From an uncultured Clostridia bacterium (GTDB lineage Bacteria > Bacillota > Clostridia > Christensenellales > CAG-917): 12,926 bases of DNA. The notes under the pieces are model-generated. The model did not search any database. It was not told the DNA's origin and worked only from the letters and a program-made list of their open reading frames with translations. Below are positions 5,621 to 11,927 of this stretch, in pieces. The position numbers were made by a program, and so were the translations under genes. The stretch covers positions 1-12,926 of the forward strand of contig USGA01000007.1 of the NCBI GenBank assembly GCA_900554085.1, given 5' to 3'. Position 1 is the stretch's first letter. Each line of letters opens with the position of its first letter.

Positions 5621-6574
5621 TTATTCCCATTCGATTGTGGCCGGCGGTTTGGTGGTGATGTCGTAGACCACGCGGTTGACGCCCTTGACCTCTTTGACTA
5701 TGCGGGAAGACGCGGCGCGGAGCACGGAATAGGGGAGTTCCACCCAATCCGCGGTGACTGCGTCGTGGGTGTTGATTGCGCGCAGGGCGATGAGGTGTTC
5801 GTAGGTTCTGCCGCCCGTGGAATCCACGCCCGTGGACATACTGTCGTTGATGATTGCAAAGTACTGCCACACTTTGGTGCCAAGACCCGCTTTCTCGATT
5901 TCTTCGCGGAAGATGAAATCCGCTTCGCGGAGAATGGCGAGTTTCTCGCGGGTTATTTCACCGATTACACGCACGCCGAGACCGGGGCCGGGGAAAGGCT
6001 GACGGTCGACGATGAAATCGGGCAGACCGAGCGCGCGACCCACTTCGCGCACCTCGAATTTGTAGAGGTCGCGGACGGGTTCGACAAGACCTTCGAAACC
6101 GATGTTTTCGGGCAGACCGCCGACGTTGTGGTGGGATTTGACCAGTTTGTTTTTGCCGTCGGTACCGCTCTCGATGATGTCGGGAAGAATGGTGCCCTGG
6201 GCAAGAAATTCGATTTTTCCGAGTTTGGCGGCTTCTTCTTCGAACACGCGAATGAACTCTTCGCCGATGATTTTACGTTTCTTTTCGGGGTCGGAAACGC
6301 CGACGAGTTTGTCGAGGAAACGGTCCTCGGCGTCCACCGCTACGAGGTTCATTCCGAACTGCTTTTCAAACACTTCGCGCACCTGCTCGAATTCGCCTTT
6401 GCGGAGAAGACCGTGATTGACGAAAACGCAGATAAGGTTGTTGCCGATGGCTTTGTGAATGAGTGCTGCGCAGACGGAACTGTCAACGCCGCCGGAAAGA
6501 CCCAACAACACTTTTTTGTTGCCCACCTTTGCCTGAATGTCGGCAATTTGGTTCGCGATAAAGTTCTTGTCCAT
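5621..6574 (-). CDS. guaA: GMP synthetase ATP-pyrophosphatase subunit (no glutaminase domain)
   Basis: 317 residues. Catalyses amination of XMP to GMP with ATP. The PP-loop SGGVDSS (27-33) binds ATP; SHHNVGGLPE (about 146-155), RQPFPGPGLGVRVIGE (in the 190s to 200s) and the terminal KPPATIEWE are hallmark GuaA sequences, so both the ATP-pyrophosphatase and the C-terminal dimerisation domains are complete. The glutamine amidotransferase domain of about 190 residues that precedes this in most bacterial GuaA proteins is absent. The start ATG has its own AAGGAG site and the DNA upstream is AT-rich promoter, with no glutaminase sequence in any frame, so this is a true short form resembling the archaeal two-subunit enzyme. 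Ammonia must come from a separately encoded glutaminase or from free ammonium. Confidence 0.95.
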   Translation of the reverse strand: MDKNFIANQIADIQAKVGNKKVLLGLSGGVDSSVCAALIHKAIGNNLICVFVNHGLLRKGEFEQVREVFEKQFGMNLVAVDAEDRFLDKLVGVSDPEKKRKIIGEEFIRVFEEEAAKLGKIEFLAQGTILPDIIESGTDGKNKLVKSHHNVGGLPENIGFEGLVEPVRDLYKFEVREVGRALGLPDFIVDRQPFPGPGLGVRVIGEITREKLAILREADFIFREEIEKAGLGTKVWQYFAIINDSMSTGVDSTGGRTYEHLIALRAINTHDAVTADWVELPYSVLRAASSRIVKEVKGVNRVVYDITTKPPATIEWE

Positions 6575-6634
6575 AGAATCTCCTTTTGTAATGGGCGCGA
6601 ATAATTCGCAGATATTTAATATTTAATTGTGACA

Positions 6635-6663
6635 ATTATACAATATTTTGTTTTTCAACACAA
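6635..6663 (-). promoter_or_regulatory. guaA: Probable promoter of guaA
   Basis: On the minus strand TTGTGT (6658-6663), 17 bases, TATAAT (6635-6640), in a very AT-rich stretch. The predicted leader is about 54 nt, too short for a purine riboswitch. A 13-base palindrome GCGAATAATTCGC at 6597-6609 lies between promoter and ribosome binding site and could be an operator. Confidence 0.6.
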
Positions 6664-6741
6664 CAAATCGCAACATATTTTGCCGCACAATTTGATAATT
6701 TTTTGGATGCCGCACGTTCGGGTGTGTGATGTTGGCAAAAT

Positions 6742-6771
6742 AAAATAACGCGGACAGTTCCGCGTTATTTT
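6742..6771 (-). terminator. Intrinsic terminator of the amino-acid transporter operon
   Basis: Perfect 13-pair stem AAAATAACGCGGA (6742-6754) / TCCGCGTTATTTT (6759-6771), loop CAGT. On the minus strand the T-rich 3' arm runs on into ATTTTG, 18 bases after the ATPase stop codon. The symmetry would allow some activity in the other direction too. It separates this operon from guaA, which is read in the same direction. Confidence 0.88.
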
Positions 6772-6788
6772 GTAGTGTCGCAGGAGTT

Positions 6789-7796
6789 TTAGTCTTCTTT
6801 AAGGACGTCTTCGAGAGATTTTTGCAGGAAGGCTCTCGTCTTTTCGCTCTGCGGTGCTTCGAAAATCTGATACGGCGTTCCCATTTCTTCGATAACTCCG
6901 TCCGCCATAAAAATGATTTTGTCCGCGACGTTGCGCGCAAACTCCATTTCATGCGTGACGACAATCATGGTGCTGTCGCCCGATTTCAGACCTTTTATGA
7001 CTTTGAGGACTTCTCCCGTAAGTTCGGGGTCGAGTGCGGACGTTGGTTCGTCAAAGCACAGAATGTCAGGTGACAACGCAAGCGCACGTGCGATGGCTAT
7101 GCGTTGTTGCTGTCCGCCGCTCAGTTCGCAGGGATACGCTGTCGCGCGGTCGCCGAGTCCGACGCGTTCGAGCAGCGATTGTGCTTTTGCGTCTATTCCG
7201 CCTAGCAAACGTTCTTTCGCCTCTTCTTTCTCCGCCTTGACTTTTTCCTTGTTCATTGCGGAGTATTTTGCGCGATAATCGGCTTTAAGCTCCGATTTCC
7301 GTGCTTTAAGTTCTTCTTTGGTCAGTTCTTCGTCTGCAAGCTCCTGAACCGCAGCGGTATATTCCGCTTTGAGTTTAGCGTTTTCTGCTTTTGCTTCTGC
7401 GCTTTTTGCTTCACGGGAAATGCGTTTGTATTCGGCGCGGAGTTTTTCTTTCGCAAGCAGTACGGACGCAAGTTTGATGTTGGTTATCGCGTTGTAATGC
7501 GGGAACAGGTTGAACTGCTGAAACACCAGTCCGAAGTGCAGCCTTTTGGTGCGGATTTCTTCGGCGGTTTCCTTCTTCGCGGCACTTCCGTCAAACAGGA
7601 TTTCTCCGTTTACCACGATTTGTCCGCTGTCTGCGGTTTCGAGAAAATTGAGGCATCTGAGGAGCGTTGTTTTGCCGCTTCCCGACGAACCTATTATGGC
7701 AAGTACTTCGCCTTTTTGCAGTTCGAAGTCAATGCCTTTCAGCACTTCGTGTTCTCCGAAACTTTTTTTCAGATTTCTAACTTCGAGTATCGCCAT
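6789..7796 (-). CDS. Polar amino-acid ABC transporter ATPase with charged helical insertion
   Basis: 335 residues, against about 240-250 for GlnQ/HisP relatives. All ATPase motifs are present: Walker A GSSGSGKTT (36-44), Q-loop VFQQFNLFPHYNAITNI (91-107), signature LSGGQQQR (225-232), Walker B ILCFDE (245-250), D-loop SALD and switch His282. The extra length is a single insert between about residues 115 and 200, exactly where relatives have a short link in the helical subdomain. It is almost entirely Ala, Glu, Lys, Leu and Arg with heptad-like spacing, so one or two long helices (a hairpin coiled coil) are likely. It leaves the Q-loop and signature in register, so the ATPase should be active. 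One base separates it from the permease stop. The substrate is probably a polar amino acid; which one is unknown. Confidence 0.93.
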   Translation of the reverse strand: MAILEVRNLKKSFGEHEVLKGIDFELQKGEVLAIIGSSGSGKTTLLRCLNFLETADSGQIVVNGEILFDGSAAKKETAEEIRTKRLHFGLVFQQFNLFPHYNAITNIKLASVLLAKEKLRAEYKRISREAKSAEAKAENAKLKAEYTAAVQELADEELTKEELKARKSELKADYRAKYSAMNKEKVKAEKEEAKERLLGGIDAKAQSLLERVGLGDRATAYPCELSGGQQQRIAIARALALSPDILCFDEPTSALDPELTGEVLKVIKGLKSGDSTMIVVTHEMEFARNVADKIIFMADGVIEEMGTPYQIFEAPQSEKTRAFLQKSLEDVLKED

Positions 7797-7797
7797 A

Positions 7798-8478
7798 TCA
7801 CACCTTGTAATAGTCCAGTTTCTTTTCCAGGAATGCGAAAAGTAAAGTCAGTACGCCATTGAATATGAGGTAGAAAGCACCTGCATAGAACAAGGGCCAT
7901 ATGACGACGTAGCGGTTGACTGCTATTTCCGCTGCCATGATTATTTCCACAACGCCTATTGCGCGCGCAAGCGATGTGTCTTTGACAAGCGTAATGATTT
8001 CGTTCGACATAGGAGCCATAATGCGTTTTATGACCTGCGGAAGAATAACGCGCATGAACGTTTGACCTTTTGTCATTCCGAGAACTTGTGCCGCTTCGCG
8101 TTGACCTTTCGGGATACTTTCGATGCCGCCGCGGAATATTTCAGAAAAATATGCGGCGTAGTTGATTATGAAAGCTATGCAAACGAAAATGAAGTTGACG
8201 TTTGCCATGGTTGTGCCGAAAAAGGCTGCAATTTGTTTGTTCATAATGCCGAATACCGTGCTTGGAATAAAGCTTATTACGATAATCTGCAAAATCAGCG
8301 GTGTGCCTCTTATGACCCAAACAAATATTTTTGTCAACCAACGCAGCGGTTTGAAACGTGTCATTGAGCACGCAGAAACTATCAAACCAAGCGGAATTGC
8401 CGCCACAAGCGTGACGGCAAACAGCATTACTGTCAGTCCGAAACCGACAAACAGTTCTTTTGTGATATCAACAAACAT
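7798..8478 (-). CDS. Polar amino-acid ABC transporter permease (HisM/GlnP type)
   Basis: 226 residues, normal length. N-terminal GFGLTVMLFAVTLVAAIPLG begins the permease domain; RGTPLILQ (58-65) and the cytoplasmic EAA loop EIFRGGIESIPKGQREAAQVLG are typical of the polar amino-acid family and contact the ATPase. About five membrane helices. Only one permease is encoded, so the channel is probably a homodimer. It lies nine bases after the binding-protein stop and one base before the ATPase. The sequence before its ATG has no good Shine-Dalgarno match, suggesting translation by coupling to the gene upstream. Intact. Confidence 0.94.
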   Translation of the reverse strand: MFVDITKELFVGFGLTVMLFAVTLVAAIPLGLIVSACSMTRFKPLRWLTKIFVWVIRGTPLILQIIVISFIPSTVFGIMNKQIAAFFGTTMANVNFIFVCIAFIINYAAYFSEIFRGGIESIPKGQREAAQVLGMTKGQTFMRVILPQVIKRIMAPMSNEIITLVKDTSLARAIGVVEIIMAAEIAVNRYVVIWPLFYAGAFYLIFNGVLTLLFAFLEKKLDYYKV

Positions 8479-8487
8479 TATTCTAAA

Positions 8488-9378
8488 TTAGATTTCCATG
8501 GTCAGCAGTTTGTAAGCTGCGGAACCGTTTTCGACTGCCACGATAGCGTTTTTGGAATTCTTCATGAATTTTGCTATGGTGTCATATTTGTCAAGGTCGC
8601 TGGTCAAAACAACGCAGGACTGCTTGTTTGCAAGATAAGGAACGCTGATGCAGAGTTCTTGGGACAAAACGGGGTCGATTGTCATGCCGTTCCAAATAAG
8701 GTCAATGCTGCCGTTGTTGATAAACGTGACCTTCTTGCTCCATTCGATTATGGTCATTTCGATTTCGATCTGTGTTCCGTATGTTTCGTTGAGATAATCG
8801 AAAACCGCTTTTGCAAGTTCGACGTCATAACCGACAAGCTGGTCGTTTTCTTTATATGCAATGGGTGCGAACTCGGTGTAGCCGATTACGACTTTTTTCG
8901 CTGCAACCAGTTGATTCCAGGAATCGTCGGTTGCGCCGGCGTAAGGATCGGTGGTTTCGGCATTGATTTTAATTTCGTTTTCAAGGCCGTATTTTGCGGC
9001 GATAGTTTGCATTTTGCCATTGTTGTAAAGAGCAATCATCGCTTCGTTGACTTTACTCATCAATGCTTTGCTTGTAGATTTCGCGCCAATGCCATAGTCT
9101 TCTTCGCTGAGCATAAGTTCGGGGAGGATGCTCATTTTTCCGGCAAAATCACCGCGCGAGGTGTAATAACCTGCCATAATGGAGTCCATAACGGCAATAT
9201 CCGCACTCCCGTTGTTGAGTTGTGTCAAAGTGTCAATTTGTGCAGTGAGAGGCAAGAGCTCTTTTCCGAAAAGAAGAGAGTTTGTGTTCTTTTCGTCGTT
9301 GTTGCAGGCGGTAAGGCCGATAGCAAGCACGCTGACAAGCATCAGAACGGCCACGATAGCGATGATGGATTTTTTCAT
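8488..9378 (-). CDS. Circularly permuted amino-acid ABC substrate-binding lipoprotein
   Basis: 296 residues. A lipoprotein signal peptide ends in LTAC with Cys25. The remainder contains every part of a SBP_bac_3 (family 3) binding domain, but in rotated order. Residues 36-138 correspond to the C-terminal half: NNGSADIAVMDS (55-66, with Asp65 at the usual amino-group-binding position), SEEDYGIGAK (91-100) and the final helices KVNEAMIALYNNGK. After a linker (138-155) residues 160-296 are the N-terminal half: VVIGYTEFAPIAY (163-175), LVGYDVELAKAV (181-192), NNGSIDLIWNGMTI (221-234), SVPYLANKQ (245-253) and VAVENGSAAYKLL (280-292), where the protein stops. The break therefore falls in a lobe-2 loop after the GSAA helix. 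The Arg that normally follows MTI and holds the ligand carboxylate is replaced (Leu238). RBS AAGGAG. First gene of the operon. A tandem domain trimmed at both ends is the alternative description. Confidence 0.88.
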   Translation of the reverse strand: MKKSIIAIVAVLMLVSVLAIGLTACNNDEKNTNSLLFGKELLPLTAQIDTLTQLNNGSADIAVMDSIMAGYYTSRGDFAGKMSILPELMLSEEDYGIGAKSTSKALMSKVNEAMIALYNNGKMQTIAAKYGLENEIKINAETTDPYAGATDDSWNQLVAAKKVVIGYTEFAPIAYKENDQLVGYDVELAKAVFDYLNETYGTQIEIEMTIIEWSKKVTFINNGSIDLIWNGMTIDPVLSQELCISVPYLANKQSCVVLTSDLDKYDTIAKFMKNSKNAIVAVENGSAAYKLLTMEI

Positions 9379-9432
9379 ATAATCTCCTTATACGGGTGAA
9401 ATAAACCACCCTTTAATTCGGTTGATGGTGTC

Positions 9433-9461
9433 ATTATACTTTAGTTCGCTAAACTTGTAAA
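9433..9461 (-). promoter_or_regulatory. Promoter of the amino-acid transporter operon with internal palindrome
   Basis: On the minus strand TTTACA (9456-9461), 17 bases, TATAAT (9433-9438), about 55 bases before the start codon. The spacer contains the inverted repeat TTTAG-TTCG-CTAAA (9440-9453), placed where a bound repressor would block RNA polymerase. A weak hairpin GGGTG/CACCC lies in the short leader. Confidence 0.75.
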
Positions 9462-9469
9462 GCGTTTGC

Positions 9470-9650
9470 GCCATAGTTCCCGCGTTATTTATTCCGGCGC
9501 GGGCGCAACGCGTCGCGTGTACGCGCCTGCACGCGAGCGGTGCGGAGGCGTACGGCGATGCGCGGCTGCGGAAAGCGGGTTTGAAATCGGGCGATGCGTT
9601 CTGAAAGTGTTTCGGCAGGCGCTGAAAAGCGCGAAATACGTATCAAACGA
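9470..9650. other. GC-rich divergent intergenic stretch, no gene recognised
   Basis: Between the transporter promoter and the trpB promoter the DNA becomes CpG-rich. GGCGCG and CGCGCC arms (about 9496-9528) could form a stem. I find no coding sequence with a plausible start site or family resemblance, and no RNA gene. Confidence 0.4.
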
Positions 9651-9679
9651 TTGACAGCCGACGGGCGCGGTGATAATAT
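9651..9679 (+). promoter_or_regulatory. Promoter of the T-box/trpB unit
   Basis: TTGACA (9651-9656) with TAATAT (9674-9679) at a 17-base spacing; GATAAT at 15 bases spacing overlaps it. Transcription would begin near 9686, just before the first T-box stem. Confidence 0.7.
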
Positions 9680-9689
9680 GATGTCAAAT

Positions 9690-9957
9690 TTGAAACCGTT
9701 GAAGGGAAGAAAACGGGTGACGGACTCAGAGAGAGTCGGCGGCGGTGTGATGCCGGCAGAAACCGAACCCGATAATATGGGTCCCCGAGGGCCGAGGCGA
9801 AAGGAAACGAGTAGCCGAGGACGTAATGCTCGCGTAAGAAGCCTGACTGTGATGGCAGTCGATGAGTGGGTGCGGCAGCGATGTCGCGTCAATGCGGGGT
9901 GGCACCGCAGGATAAGAATCCTGTCCCGGCAGCAAGTTTTGCTGTCGGGCTTTTTGT
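9690..9957 (+). promoter_or_regulatory. Tryptophan T-box leader (tRNA-Trp-sensing riboswitch)
   Basis: Hallmarks occur in order. Stem I: the GAAGGGAAGAAAA 5' base, the apical AGAGAG...GG...GGTGTGA...CC segment (about 9728-9756), and a specifier loop formed between CGGGT/ACCCG and GGGA/TCCC. The 3' side of that loop reads ATAATATGGG, placing UGG (Trp) at 9778-9780 followed by a purine. A stem GACTG/CAGTC (about 9844-9860) precedes the T-box sequence AATGCGGGGTGGCACCGCAG (9891-9910). Its TGGC bulge (9900-9903) would pair with GCCA, agreeing with the G discriminator base of bacterial tRNA-Trp. The terminator follows at 9925-9955. Uncharged tRNA-Trp should stabilise the antiterminator and switch on the downstream trpB gene. 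Specifier assignment rests on hand pairing of stem I. Confidence 0.93.
9925..9955 (+). terminator. T-box regulated terminator
   Basis: CCCGGCAGCAA (9925-9935) pairs with TTGCTGTCGGG (9939-9949), one G-U pair, loop GTT, followed by C and T5 (9951-9955). It is the default off state of the T-box leader. Confidence 0.92.
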
Positions 9958-10114
9958 TTGTCGGCAAAACGAAACTTGAAACGACGTGTCCGTGTCGCTT
10001 TCGGGAGATGTCCCGAAAACGGGGCAAAACACGGTGCGTGTTCGGACGAAATTCGCGTGCGGGTAAGAAGGGATACGAGCCCGCGCGGGGAAATAAAAGA
10101 CGGAGGTAATCCTT
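9958..10114 (+). promoter_or_regulatory. Distal trpB leader with a second strong hairpin
   Basis: There are 157 bases between the T-box terminator and trpB, longer than needed for a ribosome binding site. They include a perfect eight-pair hairpin TTTCGGGA/TCCCGAAA (9999-10018, loop GATG) inside an outer CCGTGT/ACACGG pairing (9990-9995 with 10029-10034). No T-run follows, so it is not a terminator. It is not a second T-box. It could be an RNA-stability or processing element. Confidence 0.4.
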
Positions 10115-11497
10115 ATGAGCAAAACAAGCGAAATCCCTTACAAAATCTATCTGACCGAAAACGAGTTGCCTAAGGAGTGGTACAACGTGCGTGCCGATAT
10201 GCGCACCGACCACAGACCTCTCCTCAATCCCGCGACGCTGAAGCCCGTTACTCTTGCCGAACTGGAACCCGTGTTCTGCACGGAACTTGCCAAGCAGGAA
10301 CTCAACGACACCGACGCATTGATAGCCATCCCCGACGAAGTGCGGAATTTCTATAAGATGTACCGTCCGTCGCCGTTGGTGCGCGCATATTGTCTGGAGA
10401 AATACCTCGACACTCCCGCGGAAATCTACTATAAGTTCGAGGGCAACAACACGAGCGGCAGTCACAAACTGAACAGCGCAATCGCACAGGCGTATTACGC
10501 CAAGGAGCAGGGATTGAAAGGCCTGACCACCGAAACGGGTGCAGGGCAATGGGGCACCGCACTCAGTATGGCGTGCGGTTACTTCGGGCTCAAACTCACA
10601 GTGTATATGGTCCGTTGTTCTTACGAGCAGAAACCGCAACGCCGCACCGTAATGCAGGTGTACGGGGCGAACGTCATCGCGTCGCCGTCCGACACCACGG
10701 CGGTGGGAAGGAAGATGCTGGCGGCTCACCCCGAGAACACTTCGGGCAGCCTCGGCACGGCGATTTCGGAGGCAGTCGAGGTCGCCACGACGAGTGAAGG
10801 CCTCAGATATGCGCTCGGAAGCGTGCTCAATCAGGTTATGTTGCACCAGTCCGTCATCGGTCTCGAAAGCAAGACCGCAATGGAAAAGGCGGACAGGTAT
10901 CCCGACATCGTCATCGGGTGTGCGGGTGGCGGCAGCAACCTCGGCGGGCTTATGGCGCCGTTTATGCGCGACAAACTCAAAGGCGAGGCGTCCCCGTATT
11001 TCATCGCCGTGGAGCCTATGAGTTGTCCCTCTCTCACGCGCGGAAAGTTCGCGTACGATTTCTGCGACACGGGCAAGGTCACTCCTCTTGCGAAGATGTA
11101 CACGCTCGGCAGCGGATTTATGCCCGCGCCCTCGCACGCCGGCGGTCTCAGATACCACGGTATGAGCCCCATACTCAGCCAACTTTACCACGACGGTTAT
11201 CTTGACGAGGCGCGCGCCGTAAGTCAGGTGGACGTCTTCGAGGCGGCCAAGGAATTTGCCAGAGTGGAGGGTATACTTCCCGCGCCCGAGTCCGCACACG
11301 CCATTAAGGTGGCTATGGACGAGGCGAGGAAGTGCAAGGAAACCGGAGAAAAGAAGGTCATACTGTTCGGGCTTACCGGCACGGGCTACTTCGACCTCAT
11401 CTCTTACGAGCGTTCTATGAAAGGTACGCTGGCGGACGCTCCTCCCACCGACGAATCCCTTGCCGAAAGCGAAAAAGATATGCCTGTGGCGGAATAA
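10115..11497 (+). CDS. trpB: TrpB2-type tryptophan synthase beta chain
   Basis: 460 residues, longer than TrpB1 (about 390-400) and typical of TrpB2. PLP-dependent condensation of indole with serine to give tryptophan. Key parts: YYKFEGNNTSGSHKLN (105-120) with the PLP lysine K118, ETGAGQWG (140-147) substrate loop, CAGGGSN (269-275) phosphate-binding glycines, AVEP with E300, and SHAGGLRYHGMSP (340-352), a TrpB2-specific stretch. Residues after about 435 are a polar acidic tail. TrpB2 proteins generally lack the interface for tight TrpA binding. No trpA or other trp gene lies beside it. RBS GGAGGT (about 10102-10107). Control is by the Trp T-box upstream, so expression follows tryptophan shortage; the source of indole (own TrpA elsewhere, or external) is unknown. 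Confidence 0.96.
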   Translation: MSKTSEIPYKIYLTENELPKEWYNVRADMRTDHRPLLNPATLKPVTLAELEPVFCTELAKQELNDTDALIAIPDEVRNFYKMYRPSPLVRAYCLEKYLDTPAEIYYKFEGNNTSGSHKLNSAIAQAYYAKEQGLKGLTTETGAGQWGTALSMACGYFGLKLTVYMVRCSYEQKPQRRTVMQVYGANVIASPSDTTAVGRKMLAAHPENTSGSLGTAISEAVEVATTSEGLRYALGSVLNQVMLHQSVIGLESKTAMEKADRYPDIVIGCAGGGSNLGGLMAPFMRDKLKGEASPYFIAVEPMSCPSLTRGKFAYDFCDTGKVTPLAKMYTLGSGFMPAPSHAGGLRYHGMSPILSQLYHDGYLDEARAVSQVDVFEAAKEFARVEGILPAPESAHAIKVAMDEARKCKETGEKKVILFGLTGTGYFDLISYERSMKGTLADAPPTDESLAESEKDMPVAE

Positions 11498-11524
11498 TAC
11501 CGTATTGGCGTCTGCGCGCCGTGC

Positions 11525-11534
11525 GGGGGGGGGG
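11525..11534 (+). repeat. Poly-G tract of ten
   Basis: A run of ten G residues 27 bases after the trpB stop codon, continuing into TAAACCCC so that GGGG/CCCC could pair. It is not in a gene. Runs like this slip during replication and are also prone to sequencing error, so the exact length is uncertain. Confidence 0.6.
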
Positions 11535-11579
11535 TAAACCCCGAGAAGGCGTGCGGCGGCGGAAAGACCGAACGTCGTT

Positions 11580-11617
11580 AAAAAGCCCGTCCGCTCCCTT
11601 GCGGACGGGCTTTTTTT
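11580..11617 (+). terminator. Intrinsic terminator of trpB
   Basis: Fifteen-pair stem AAAAAGCCCGTCCGC (11580-11594) / GCGGACGGGCTTTTT (11601-11615), loop TCCCTT, T7 at 11611-11617. Strong and nearly symmetrical. Confidence 0.95.
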
Positions 11618-11806
11618 ACGCTTTGAAAGAAAATCCTCGGCAAATTTTTTCTTGTCGCAAACGTTGCTTAAGTGCTATTAAAAACGGCGATTTTTATAAA
11701 ACCACTCTCGAAAAGACGGTTAAGTAGAATAGTTTTTGGCGTTTTCGAGAGTACTTATGGTGTTCGAGCGGGTTTGCGGAGGCGGAGCCGCTTGACTTGC
11801 CGGGGG
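11618..11806. other. Intergenic stretch with a perfect 11-bp inverted repeat
   Basis: No gene recognised. ACTCTCGAAAA (11704-11714) and TTTTCGAGAGT (11742-11752) are exact inverted repeats separated by 27 bases. There is no T-run on the plus strand; on the minus strand GGTTTTATAAAAA follows, so a weak minus-strand terminator is conceivable. The flanks show no obvious target-site duplication. Confidence 0.45.
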
Positions 11807-11835
11807 TTGCGCCAATGTCTCCTCGGTGCTATAAT
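11807..11835 (+). promoter_or_regulatory. Probable promoter of the ClC gene
   Basis: TTGCGC (11807-11812), 17 bases, TATAAT (11830-11835). The -10 is perfect, the -35 moderate. The leader to the GTG start is about 86 nt. Confidence 0.65.
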
Positions 11836-11927
11836 CTCAAAAGATTTTGCGTGCGCCCGTGCCTTCGGCAGGTTCGGGCAAATCGTCGAAAAGCAGGACG
11901 ATTGCATTGAAAGAGAGGAGGCGGCAG

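Noticed and set aside
5765..6604. Open frame of 279 codons on the plus strand opposite guaA
   Set aside because: Shadow of guaA with no ribosome binding site of note and no family resemblance.
6575..6788. Frameshifted or detached glutaminase domain of guaA
   Set aside because: The upstream DNA is AT-rich, holds a promoter and the previous operon's terminator, and shows no amidotransferase motif in any frame.
8479..8495. Premature stop or frameshift truncating the binding protein
   Set aside because: The permease gene begins within nine bases of the stop, and the supposedly missing half is present at the N-terminus, so nothing has been lost.
9958..10114. Second, tandem T-box
   Set aside because: No specifier stem or GGGTGGNACCGC sequence is present.
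9485..11299. Long open frame of about 600 codons on the minus strand
   Set aside because: It runs antisense through trpB and the T-box leader, resembles no known family, and its composition is that of a shadow frame in GC-rich DNA.
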